Below, in pieces: positions 56,422 through 64,000 of a stretch of DNA of 64,000 nt. The translations under genes were made by a program, and so were the position numbers. Source of the DNA: Stieleria mannarensis. Lineage in GTDB: Bacteria; Planctomycetota; Planctomycetia; Pirellulales; Pirellulaceae. The notes beneath the pieces are model-generated. The model saw only the letters and a list, made by a program, of their open reading frames with translations, was not told the DNA's origin and did no database searches. The first letter of the stretch is position 1. The number at the start of each line of letters is the position of its first letter. The stretch lies in contig NZ_JACEHH010000036.1 in the NCBI RefSeq assembly GCF_014154935.1, positions 33,651-97,650 on the forward strand, given 5' to 3'.

Positions 56422-57854
56422 TCCACCGTATGGACGACGACGGAATTGTGCGCGTTCTCAACCACACCGCTGCCGCTGACAAAGACGATGCGATCACCGG
56501 TCTTGAGGTGACCTTTTGCCTTGGCCCACTGACACACTTCGGCGCGGATCATGGCGGGGTGTTCCATTTGAGAAACCTTGCGTGGCTTGATCCCCCAGAA
56601 CAAGTTGATCCGCCGCAACGTCGCCTCGCAATCACTGACGCCCAGCGTGGGGATCAAGCTGCGTGACTTACTTTTGACCCAAGCCGTGCCGCCACTTTTG
56701 GTGGCGATGATGATCATCGCCGCACCGATCGCCTCGGCGATGTTTGTCGCCGCGTAGGTGACCGCGGTGGTGATCGGATGCACGCGATTGGTGATGGTTC
56801 GGTCGGACATGTCGTGCCGCAGCGATTTTTCGGTGAACTGCATGATCCGGCTCATCATCTGAACCGCTTTGATGGGATGATCCCCTACCGCCGTCTCACC
56901 GCTCAGCATGCAAGCGTCGGCACCATCCAGAATCGCGTTGGCGACGTCACTGGCTTCGGCTCGGGTCGGCCGTGAACTGTGATGCATCGATTCCAACATT
57001 TGTGTCGCGACGATGACCGGTTTGACCTTTTCCTTGCAGACCTGGATGATCCGCTTTTGCGCCATCGGCGTTTCGGCGACATCGATTTCGACCCCCAAAT
57101 CGCCGCGTGCGACCATGATCCCGTCAGCGACGTCGACAATGTCTTCCAGGTTTTCCATCGCTTCGGGCTTTTCGATCTTTGCGATCACCAGCGCGTCGCA
57201 ATCGTGCGCCGTCAAAACACTCTTGAGCGAGTAGACGTCTTCGGCGGTCCGCACGAACGACAGGCTGATGAAGTCGATCTGATGATCGGCAGCCCAGATC
57301 GCGTTCTTGATGTCTTTGCGTTGCAGCGCCGAAACCGACAATTTGACGCCGGGCAAATTGATCCCTTGCCGGCTGCGGACTTCGCCGGCGGCGGTGACGC
57401 GGCAGACCGCGCGCTCGCGATCGACCGACACCACCTCCAACGAAACCAAACCGTCGGCCAACATCACGCGATTGCCGGGCCGCAATTCGTCGATCAGTTT
57501 GGGATAGGTCGCCGTCAGCTCGTGCGGCGTCGCCGGCTCGCCCTCTCGGATGAACGTCAGCTCCATCCCCACGTCACACTGCAGCGGGTCGCAGACCAGC
57601 TCCCCTAAGCGGATCTTCGGCCCGGCCAGATCCAACAGGATCCCGACCGGCGTGCCGGTCAGCTCCGATGCTTGACGGATCGCCGTGACTTTCTGTTCGT
57701 GATCCGTAATCTCTCCGTGGGCCGTGTTGATTCGAAACACGTCCGCGCCGGCCCGAATCAACTCGGCAAGCTGCTCGGGTGAATCACAGGCCGGGCCGAC
57801 CGTGGCGACGATCTTGGTGCATGACTGATGAAGCGTCGGACTGGGCATGGGCAT
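56418..57854 (-). CDS. pyk: Pyruvate kinase
   Basis: 478 residues from the ATG at 57854; earlier starts add a tail without similarity. It converts phosphoenolpyruvate and ADP to pyruvate and ATP. Signatures are KIVATVGPAC, RINTAHGE, the IAKIEKPEAMENLEDIV active-site strand with catalytic Lys, and VARGDLGVEI. The C-terminal domain ends in TGDRIVFVSGSGVVENAHNSVVV. Two positions differ from the K+-dependent type. The usual NFSHG loop reads NTAHG (Ala45 for the K+-ligand Ser), and the usual GPEIR reads GPKIR (Lys80), the mark of K+-independent enzymes. A kinase gene is coupled downstream. Confidence 0.96.
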   Translation of the reverse strand: MPMPSPTLHQSCTKIVATVGPACDSPEQLAELIRAGADVFRINTAHGEITDHEQKVTAIRQASELTGTPVGILLDLAGPKIRLGELVCDPLQCDVGMELTFIREGEPATPHELTATYPKLIDELRPGNRVMLADGLVSLEVVSVDRERAVCRVTAAGEVRSRQGINLPGVKLSVSALQRKDIKNAIWAADHQIDFISLSFVRTAEDVYSLKSVLTAHDCDALVIAKIEKPEAMENLEDIVDVADGIMVARGDLGVEIDVAETPMAQKRIIQVCKEKVKPVIVATQMLESMHHSSRPTRAEASDVANAILDGADACMLSGETAVGDHPIKAVQMMSRIMQFTEKSLRHDMSDRTITNRVHPITTAVTYAATNIAEAIGAAMIIIATKSGGTAWVKSKSRSLIPTLGVSDCEATLRRINLFWGIKPRKVSQMEHPAMIRAEVCQWAKAKGHLKTGDRIVFVSGSGVVENAHNSVVVHTVE

Positions 57855-58049
57855 TGTCTGTCTGGTGGTGGCGTTTCCATCGATCGATGCGGACCGTTGT
57901 AACGTGGAAGACGAAATCTGCAAAGAAAGTCGGCCTGGGGGGTCACTTTCGATCCCCATTACTTTGCCTACAATGGGAACCAAGTTCCCTTAGCTCGCCC
58001 TGCCCTGCTCTCCCCTCCCCTGCTCTCCCCACTCCCCACGGCCGGCCCA

Positions 58050-58874
58050 TTGTCCGTCTCACCGCAATCTCCCCACCGACCGGTCGCGCTTGTCACCGGG
58101 GGCTCTGCGGGGTTGGGATTGGTGATCGCAGAGACGTTCGCCGACGCCGGATACCAGGTCATCATCGTCGGCCGATCCGCCGAGCGACTCGATGCGGCAA
58201 AACAATTTCTTCCGTCGCCCCTCGGTCGAAGCGTCGCAACGCTGCCCGGTGACGTCGGTCGGCGCGACGAATGTGACCGCCTTGCGATCGAGGTCGAGCG
58301 TCGATTTGGACGTCTGGATTCCCTGGTCAATTGCGTCGGTGCCAGCGATCGCGGTCTGGCGGATGAACTGACCGCGGATCGTGTGCACGAGCTGATCGAC
58401 CAAAATGTGACCACCACCCTGCTCTGCTGCCAAGCCTTTCGCGGATTGCTGGAACGCTCCGGTGGCAGCGTCGTCAACATCGGTTCACTGGCCGGCAAAG
58501 TCGGCGCGCGGTACCTGGGGGGGTACAATCTGGCCAAACACGCGCTGACCGGATTGACGCAACAGTTGCGATTGGAGTGGCGGGACCGGGGCATCCACGT
58601 CGCCCTGGTCAGCCCCGGCCCGATTCGTCGCGAGGACGCCGGCACACGTTATCGCGACCGCACCGATGGATCCCTGCCCGCCTCCGCCTCGGCCCCCGGC
58701 GGCGGCACCAAAGTCAAGGGTCTGGCGCCACAACGCGTCGCCGAAGCCGTGCTGCGGTGCGCCCGGCGGCGCCGCACCGATGTCATCCTGCCCGGTTACC
58801 TGAGGCTGCTGATCGTGCTCGGGAACGCCTTTCCACGCCTGGGCGACTGGCTGCTGATCAAGTTCACCAGCTGA
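58050..58874 (+). CDS. Short-chain dehydrogenase/reductase
   Basis: 274 residues. A TTG start at 58050 is chosen because the Rossmann motif TGGSAGLG lies at residues 16-23 and no ATG or GTG fits. The catalytic residues are Ser146, Tyr159 and Lys163 (YNLAK), with a variant NCVG in place of NNAG. The C-terminus (TDVILPGYLRLLIVLGNAFPRLGDWLL) is hydrophobic, like SDRs associated with membranes. It should use NAD(P)H to reduce a carbonyl; the substrate is unknown. It starts 195 bases after the divergent start of pyk. Confidence 0.92.
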   Translation: MSVSPQSPHRPVALVTGGSAGLGLVIAETFADAGYQVIIVGRSAERLDAAKQFLPSPLGRSVATLPGDVGRRDECDRLAIEVERRFGRLDSLVNCVGASDRGLADELTADRVHELIDQNVTTTLLCCQAFRGLLERSGGSVVNIGSLAGKVGARYLGGYNLAKHALTGLTQQLRLEWRDRGIHVALVSPGPIRREDAGTRYRDRTDGSLPASASAPGGGTKVKGLAPQRVAEAVLRCARRRRTDVILPGYLRLLIVLGNAFPRLGDWLLIKFTS

Positions 58875-59027
58875 ACAAGATTGACTTCGTCGCCAGCTTC
58901 ACTACCCTCTATACTATCCCACCCATGCTGCGATCGGCCCCCTCCGGTCCCCCGCCAGCATCCTGCCCCACCCCAACGCCTGCTGGAAATCCAACGCGGG
59001 CGTTTCCAACGATCAACGAGTTGCCGA

Positions 59028-61712
59028 ATGAATCGATCACGGCATGCCCACCTCTTCCCCCCGGGCCCAGGCGTCTTTCGTCTCGTTTTTGTCGCCGCAC
59101 TGGCCGGCGGCGTCACCTCACCGCCACCGCTGTGGGCCCAGGAATTGCCCGCTCAAGAACAATCGAAAGAACAGCCCGCCGAAGAACAGTCGGTGCAAGA
59201 ACCACCGATTCCCCAACTCCCGGCTCCGACGGCGACTCCCGACACGACGGCGGCATCTGGCGAAGTCCGATTCGCCTTCACCGGGGTGCCATGGCGGGAC
59301 GTGATCGATTGGATCGCCGAAGAAGCCAACCTGGCACTGCACATCGACGGAGTCCCCGCCGGCAGCTTCACCTACAGCGACCCGAATTCATTCACGCACC
59401 AAGAAGCGATCGATCGGATCAATTTGTTTCTGTTGCCCCAGGGATACACCTTGGTACGCAGCGGCAATCTGCTGTCGGTCATCAATCTGAGTGACCCGAG
59501 AAGTCTGCAACAACTCGACGCGTTGGCCGAATTGATTCGCGCCGATGAGTTGGCAGATCGAAACAGCCACGACGTCGTCAAATGTTTATTTCCACTCGGA
59601 GCCCTCTCGGCCGAAGAGGCGGTGGAGGAACTCGGCGCCATCAAGTTGATGATGACGCCCGCGGTCTTCAACAAAACGAATCAGTTGATGGTGACCGACA
59701 CGGTGGCGAAGCTCCGAAACGTCAAAGCGATCCTGGATTCCTTCGAACCGTCCAAGTTAGATAACGGCACGATCGTCAAAAGTTTTCCGCTGGAACATGT
59801 CGAGGCGGAAGACGTGTTGTTGGTCGCCCGACCGCACCTGGGCCTGGCCACCGGTGAAATGATCGGCATCGATGTCAGTCTATCGGCCGACCTGGAAGGC
59901 AAGAACATCTTCGTGACCGGCATCGAAGACAAGGTCAAGCTGATCGAAAAGCTGGTCGAATCGATCGATGTTCCGGCCCCCTCGCTGACCGATGCCGAAA
60001 CCAACGCCAAACTGCAGACGCACGAAGTCGCCGGCGGCAACGTCGACTTAGCCTACGACGTGTTGCAAACCCTGATGGCGGGCAAGGACATCAGGATTTC
60101 CAAGGATGTCACCGCGGGCACCATCGTCGCCCTCGCCCCCCCGTCGATCCAAGAAGAAATCGCACAGACGGTCGAGAAACTGGCCGCCGACGAAGCCCGA
60201 TTCGAAGTCATCCAGTTGAAGACCGTGGATCCCTACGTGGCGATCGCCTTGATCGAACAGATGCTCGACCTGCCGTTCGACTTTGACGACAACGATCGAA
60301 GAGATCGCGATCGAGACGAGATGCCCCTGCCGCCGCCCAAGATCGACGCCGATCCGGAAAACCGACGACTGTTCGTCCGCGGCCGACAATCACAAATTGA
60401 CGAGATCAAGCAAATCGTCGAAGGCCTGGATGAGAAGCAGGACTCGGTCGCTTCCAGCGAAAGCATCCGCTTGCTGCCCCTGACCGGCAACCATGCCAAG
60501 CAATCGCTGATGTTGGCCGCCCGGTTCTGGCGATTGCCCAATCCGATCGTGTTCTTTGAATCCGACCAATCCGCTGACAGCGGCCAACGAGAACGCGTTG
60601 TCCATGATTCCGCCGACGAACGATCACCGCGAGGCGATGATTTGCTGGATGCATTGGAAAGCAAGACGCCGCCCCAATTCGTTTCCGTCTCCGACCGCGG
60701 CCGACTGCTGCAAACGCCCGCAGCGGATGTCACCAAGTCCGCGATCGAATGTCAACTGACCACCCGAGGCCTGCTGATCCAATGCGACGACATTGACGTT
60801 CTGAACCAGTTCCAAGACCACCTGGAAACGCTCGCCGGGCGCGGCACCGCGTTGCCCGCCGAACCCATCGTTTTCTATCTGAAATACACTCGTCCCGAGG
60901 ATGCGATCCGGATGCTGGCCGAATTGCTGGACGGTGGCGAAGCGGTCGCCAGCAACAGCGACACCCTGGTCAACGCGTCGATCTCCTCCCCGACCGACAC
61001 CTTCCTGGGCAGCCTGATCACCAACCGCGAAGGCACGATCACGTTGATCGCCGGGTCCGCAACCGTGGTCGCCGACTCCAGGTTGAACCGGTTGATCGTT
61101 CAAGGAACCGTCGACGACGTCGAATTGATCGAGGACTACCTGCGGATCATCGAAAAAGACAGCAGCATCACGTCGATCGAAACCTACGGCACCTCGCACG
61201 TGATCGAGCTACAGAATTCCAAGGCGGTGGAGGTCGAAGCGGCGATCCGACAAGCGTTTGCCGGCAGGGTTGCCGCGGCAACCTCCGGCCCCGGCGTTCC
61301 CGGAGGCGGTGGCGCAACCCGCGCCGACGCGGCACGCAACGAGGACCAAGATTCGCCCAAGGACAAGAAATCCGACAACAAAAAAGCCGCTTCCAAACCG
61401 GCCGCCCAACAGGCCCGCGACTTGGAACCCAAGATGACACTGGCCGTGCACGAGCCCAGCAACTCGCTGATCGTGACCGCGCCCGATCCATTGTTTAAGG
61501 AGGTCGAAGCGTTGGTCAAAACCATCGACGTCCGCGGCGAACAGATGATCCAGGTGATCACGCCCAGCAACAGCGAGGTGCTGGAAACGGTGTTGCAAGA
61601 GATCTTCCTGGGGCAAAGCGACGGTCGCTCCCGATCGACTTCACGCGTGTCCGCGTCGGCCTCGCGCGCCACCCCCTCGCGTTCGTCATCCTCTTCCGGC
61701 GGAAAGCGATAA
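59028..61712 (+). CDS. Exported secretin-N-domain array protein without secretin barrel
   Basis: 894 residues from the ATG at 59028; a start at 58881 would add 49 residues without a signal peptide. The signal peptide FRLVFVAALAGGVTSPPPLWA is followed by a Gln/Glu/Pro linker. An N0/STN-like domain (about 80-160: FTGVPWRDVIDWIAEEANL...YTLVRSGNLLSVINL) leads to about seven secretin-N-type modules, each with a hydrophobic first strand, helix and closing NRLIVQG/NQLMVTD-type strand. The last ends at KEVEALVKTID. A low-complexity Ser/Arg tail follows. The conserved secretin beta-barrel domain is absent, so it cannot form the outer-membrane channel on its own. It is coupled to the next gene (stop and start share one base). 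Confidence 0.88.
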   Translation: MNRSRHAHLFPPGPGVFRLVFVAALAGGVTSPPPLWAQELPAQEQSKEQPAEEQSVQEPPIPQLPAPTATPDTTAASGEVRFAFTGVPWRDVIDWIAEEANLALHIDGVPAGSFTYSDPNSFTHQEAIDRINLFLLPQGYTLVRSGNLLSVINLSDPRSLQQLDALAELIRADELADRNSHDVVKCLFPLGALSAEEAVEELGAIKLMMTPAVFNKTNQLMVTDTVAKLRNVKAILDSFEPSKLDNGTIVKSFPLEHVEAEDVLLVARPHLGLATGEMIGIDVSLSADLEGKNIFVTGIEDKVKLIEKLVESIDVPAPSLTDAETNAKLQTHEVAGGNVDLAYDVLQTLMAGKDIRISKDVTAGTIVALAPPSIQEEIAQTVEKLAADEARFEVIQLKTVDPYVAIALIEQMLDLPFDFDDNDRRDRDRDEMPLPPPKIDADPENRRLFVRGRQSQIDEIKQIVEGLDEKQDSVASSESIRLLPLTGNHAKQSLMLAARFWRLPNPIVFFESDQSADSGQRERVVHDSADERSPRGDDLLDALESKTPPQFVSVSDRGRLLQTPAADVTKSAIECQLTTRGLLIQCDDIDVLNQFQDHLETLAGRGTALPAEPIVFYLKYTRPEDAIRMLAELLDGGEAVASNSDTLVNASISSPTDTFLGSLITNREGTITLIAGSATVVADSRLNRLIVQGTVDDVELIEDYLRIIEKDSSITSIETYGTSHVIELQNSKAVEVEAAIRQAFAGRVAAATSGPGVPGGGGATRADAARNEDQDSPKDKKSDNKKAASKPAAQQARDLEPKMTLAVHEPSNSLIVTAPDPLFKEVEALVKTIDVRGEQMIQVITPSNSEVLETVLQEIFLGQSDGRSRSTSRVSASASRATPSRSSSSSGGKR

Positions 61713-63760
61713 TGCCAAAGCAACTTTCCAGCTTGACCGATCCGCTGATGAAACGTCGCCCAGCTGGACGACGTCAATCGGACGTAGCTACGCTCGCCAG
61801 AGCGTGGGAGACTCGGGGGAACCACCTTCTGGCGAAGGTAGCTACGTTTGACCGACCAACGTCAACCTCTTGTGCCCAAGTGAGGTTGCGTCCGGCCGTT
61901 TGGTTGATGGGTTTGATCCTGTGCATCGTCACCCACGCCGCGGCCGCGACAACCGCACTTGCCCAATCCGGGCTGCGCGAATCGCTGGACCTGCTCGATC
62001 GCAACGAGAACGGTTACATCGAACCCGAGGAAATCACCACGCTCTCTCGACCCTACTTTGAACGGATCGCCGAAGCACGACGCATGTCGCTGGAACGTCC
62101 CAACCGCATCGAAAACTGGCAGGAAGCAGCCCGCATCTACCATGCGCTCAAAAACGGTGTCGCCGGTGAACGTGTCCGCGCCAGCCGAGATCAAGCGGTC
62201 AAAAGTTTCCGGCCGCAAGACGAGGACCCGGTGGTGCCGGAGTTCGGTTTGCCGGAAGTCAAATACCCCTATCAGTTCCAAGACCTCGAAGAAGCCGACG
62301 ATACCCTGCGCCGCTACGACCGCGATCGTGACGGTTACCTCAGTCGCTACGAAGCCTCGCGGGCGCGTTGGACGCATCGCGATCCCTTCAGCATGGACCT
62401 GAACAACGACGACCAACTCAGCCGCCTGGAACTCGCCCAACGCTATGCCCGCCGACGCATGTTGAGCGACGACTCGGACGAACTGCGTCAACGGGCGCGG
62501 CGAACCGGGATGGGGGTCCGACGCAACGAAAAAGAAAGCGAAGACGACCGACGGCGCCGCGAACGATCCGAATGGTGGCGATCCGGCGGCGACCGTTTCT
62601 GGTTGACCGCCGCCGTGCTGGGACGCTTCGACGCAAATCGCAACGGCCGACTGGAAATGGACGAGACGATCGACCTGGGCCTGCCCACCGGCGCCATCGA
62701 TGCCGATCAAAACGGCGAACTTTCACGCGACGAATTGTTCGCCTACTTCAAAAACCTGCAGGATCAAACCGGTGACCTGATGGAAGGACTGCCCGGCTGG
62801 TTCTACGAACTGGACACCAACCGTGACAAGCAAGTCGACCTGACCGAATTTGCAACCGAGCTGACCGACGCGCGGGTCGCCGAGTTCGTCGCGCTCGATG
62901 CCAACCAAGACGGACTGCTCGCGCCCGAAGAAGTGATCGCGTCGAAATCCATGATGGGCGGCAGATTCGAAAACCCCGACGCCGAAATCTTGCCGCCCAA
63001 GAAAACCATCGTCTCGGAAATCGACATCTCGGAAAACTTTCTCATCGCGGACCTGAATCTGCAACTGTCGCTGACGCACACCAATGTCTCCGGCCTGGAC
63101 GCCTACCTGACCGGTCCCGATGGCACACGGATCGAACTGTTCACCCAAATCGGCGGCCGAGACGACCATTTCGACAACACCCTGTTCGACGACCAAGCGT
63201 CCACCCCGATCGTCAAGGCGCGCCCGCCCTTCGAAGGCTCCTTTCAACCCGAAGGTCTGACCAAACGACAACCCAGCCTGGGCGCCTTCAACGGCAAAAA
63301 TATCCATGGCGTCTGGCAATTGACCATCCGCTGCTCCCGCAGCGATCGCTTCGGCATGCTGCACCGCTGGTCCCTGATCGCACGGCCGGATGAAGAGTCG
63401 TTGCTGGACCGGCCGGAGATCGACGACACGACGCCAGAGGAGACGCTGAACGGCGAAGCAGGCGAGGCCGAATCCCTGACCTCCGCGGTCGGGACGGAAC
63501 AACCTTTGCCGATGCCTCGCGGTTCGTCATTCGCAAGTAACGCACTCTCCATGGGCAAGGACCTCAAGCCATCCGCTTCCGGGTTCTGGACCCCGGAGCG
63601 AAAGGCGGAGTACGCCCAGAAGCTTCGCAAGCCGTCGGCGGAGGAATGGGAGAAGATGAGCGACGAAGAAAAACGCCAACGAATGGCCGAACGCGCCGCC
63701 GCCATCCAAGAATACAAGAACGCCCTGGGCAAACAGGCTGGTAAGCCCGACCGATCGTAG
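61712..63760 (+). CDS. Exported EF-hand protein with P-domain
   Basis: 682 residues from the ATG at 61712, which overlaps the upstream stop and has GGCGGAAA before it. The signal peptide (LMGLILCIVTHAAAATTALAQ) only begins near residue 65, so GTG 61880 or ATG 61916 may be the true start; the extra N-terminus is largely repeat A. Seven EF-hand loops are visible (DRNENGYIEPEE, DRDRDGYLSRYE, DLNNDDQLSRLE, DANRNGRLEMDE, DADQNGELSRDE, DTNRDKQVDLTE, DANQDGLLAPEE). Residues about 430-555 form a proprotein-convertase P-domain (LTGPDGTRIELF...GVWQLTIRC). A charged helical tail closes it. It is a secreted calcium-binding protein, probably the partner of the secretin-N protein. Confidence 0.88.
   Translation: MPKQLSSLTDPLMKRRPAGRRQSDVATLARAWETRGNHLLAKVATFDRPTSTSCAQVRLRPAVWLMGLILCIVTHAAAATTALAQSGLRESLDLLDRNENGYIEPEEITTLSRPYFERIAEARRMSLERPNRIENWQEAARIYHALKNGVAGERVRASRDQAVKSFRPQDEDPVVPEFGLPEVKYPYQFQDLEEADDTLRRYDRDRDGYLSRYEASRARWTHRDPFSMDLNNDDQLSRLELAQRYARRRMLSDDSDELRQRARRTGMGVRRNEKESEDDRRRRERSEWWRSGGDRFWLTAAVLGRFDANRNGRLEMDETIDLGLPTGAIDADQNGELSRDELFAYFKNLQDQTGDLMEGLPGWFYELDTNRDKQVDLTEFATELTDARVAEFVALDANQDGLLAPEEVIASKSMMGGRFENPDAEILPPKKTIVSEIDISENFLIADLNLQLSLTHTNVSGLDAYLTGPDGTRIELFTQIGGRDDHFDNTLFDDQASTPIVKARPPFEGSFQPEGLTKRQPSLGAFNGKNIHGVWQLTIRCSRSDRFGMLHRWSLIARPDEESLLDRPEIDDTTPEETLNGEAGEAESLTSAVGTEQPLPMPRGSSFASNALSMGKDLKPSASGFWTPERKAEYAQKLRKPSAEEWEKMSDEEKRQRMAERAAAIQEYKNALGKQAGKPDRS
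61783..61849. repeat. Family A repeat inside a predicted coding region
   Basis: CGTAGCTACGCTCGCCAGAG and CGTGG, then after a short spacer CACCTTCTGGCGAAGGTAGC and TACGTTTG. The left and right halves are inverse complements. It lies wholly within the first 46 codons of the EF-hand gene as drawn, giving the peptide DVATLARAW...HLLAKVATF. Confidence 0.8.
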
Positions 63761-63811
63761 CTCCCTTCGACGCGTCTCCCTTCGATCGTAGCTACCTTCG
63801 CCAGAACGTGG
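63753..63811. repeat. Family A repeat copy 5 with duplicated GATCGTAGCT
   Basis: GATCGTAGCTCCCTTCGACG is followed by CCCTTCGATCGTAGCTACCT and TCGCCAGAACGTGG. The TAG of the first GATCGTAG is the stop codon of the EF-hand gene (63758-63760), so the repeat reaches into the coding end. Confidence 0.75.
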
Positions 63812-63949
63812 ATTCCTTCCCGGCAGGAATTCCCCTCCTTCGGTGCGGCAGAAATGCCAGCGGGAAACCGGAATGAGGCCCACGGATGGCAGAGCGTACC
63901 CACGGATCTCTGCCTGCTTTATATCGGCCAGCCAATCTCTTCCCCATTC

Positions 63950-64000
63950 ATTCTGCCTTTTATTGCATTGCCCCCATCGTCTTGCCCCCATCAGGCACGG
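63950..64000. repeat. Family C-like repeat at window end
   Basis: CATTCATTCTGCC, ATTGCATTGCCCCCATCG and TCTTGCCCCCATC echo the CATTCTGCC/CATCGTTTTGCC blocks of 38954-39227. It is truncated by the window edge. The 63812-63949 stretch before it shows no gene. Confidence 0.55.

Overview
The window looks like chromosome of a marine-type planctomycete, most likely Pirellulales/Pirellulaceae (Rhodopirellula-like). The evidence is GC-rich sequence and exported proteins that begin with an Arg-rich leader followed by an LE-x-R-x-LLA box (LEPR-XLL type). Dockerin-type calcium repeats, a GEVEDY domain, a DUF1559/pseudopilin gene, a BlaI-M56 peptidase pair and many short palindromic intergenic repeats point the same way. 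I found no rRNA, tRNA, CRISPR array, transposase or phage gene.

Layout. 1-6.4 kb: the 3' end of an unknown gene, then a minus-strand block. The block holds a four-helix membrane protein, a CHAT-type caspase-like plus transglutaminase-like protein and an alpha/beta hydrolase, the last coupled through a Shine-Dalgarno that overlaps the upstream stop codon. An ECF sigma factor with a coupled small membrane protein follows. 6.9-12.3 kb: glycyl-tRNA synthetase, an acetate CoA-transferase, a Uma2 protein and a TPR lipoprotein-like protein, all on the minus strand. 12.8-36.4 kb: three tandem plus-strand LEPR-XLL surface or secreted proteins. They are a 5267-residue giant (beta-helix, PPC-like, GEVEDY and dockerin regions and a metzincin-like domain without its zinc motif), an 879-residue dockerin metalloprotease, and a 1437-residue protein with an N-terminal dockerin and seven cadherin-like repeats that ends at a clear intrinsic terminator. 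36.5-46.6 kb: a small beta-sandwich-like protein, a HEAT-like/vWA exported protein, a coupled pair of glycine-zipper/membrane proteins, a YheT-type hydrolase, ThpR, a second Uma2 protein and a secreted metallophosphoesterase with a LamG domain.

46.9-52.2 kb: a tight seven-gene operon related to type II secretion/type IV pili, with three GspF-like membrane proteins in a row, three pseudopilin-like proteins and one DUF1559 pilin-like protein, but no ATPase or secretin. 52.2-55.4 kb: a BlaI-type repressor and M56 metallopeptidase sensor with a dyad in front. 55.5-58.9 kb: pyruvate kinase (with sequence marks of K+ independence) coupled to a small-molecule kinase, and a short-chain dehydrogenase. 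59.0-63.8 kb: an exported array of about seven secretin-N modules without the secretin barrel, coupled to an EF-hand/P-domain protein.

The strongest candidates for undescribed biology are the CHAT-transglutaminase/hydrolase/membrane-protein operon (2.0-6.4 kb), the ATPase-less triple-GspF operon, the barrel-less secretin-N array with its calcium-binding partner, and the recurring uncharacterised module of the giant protein. At least four families of short dispersed repeats fill most gaps longer than 150 bp; one lies inside the predicted N-terminus of the last gene and supplies the stop codon of that same gene.
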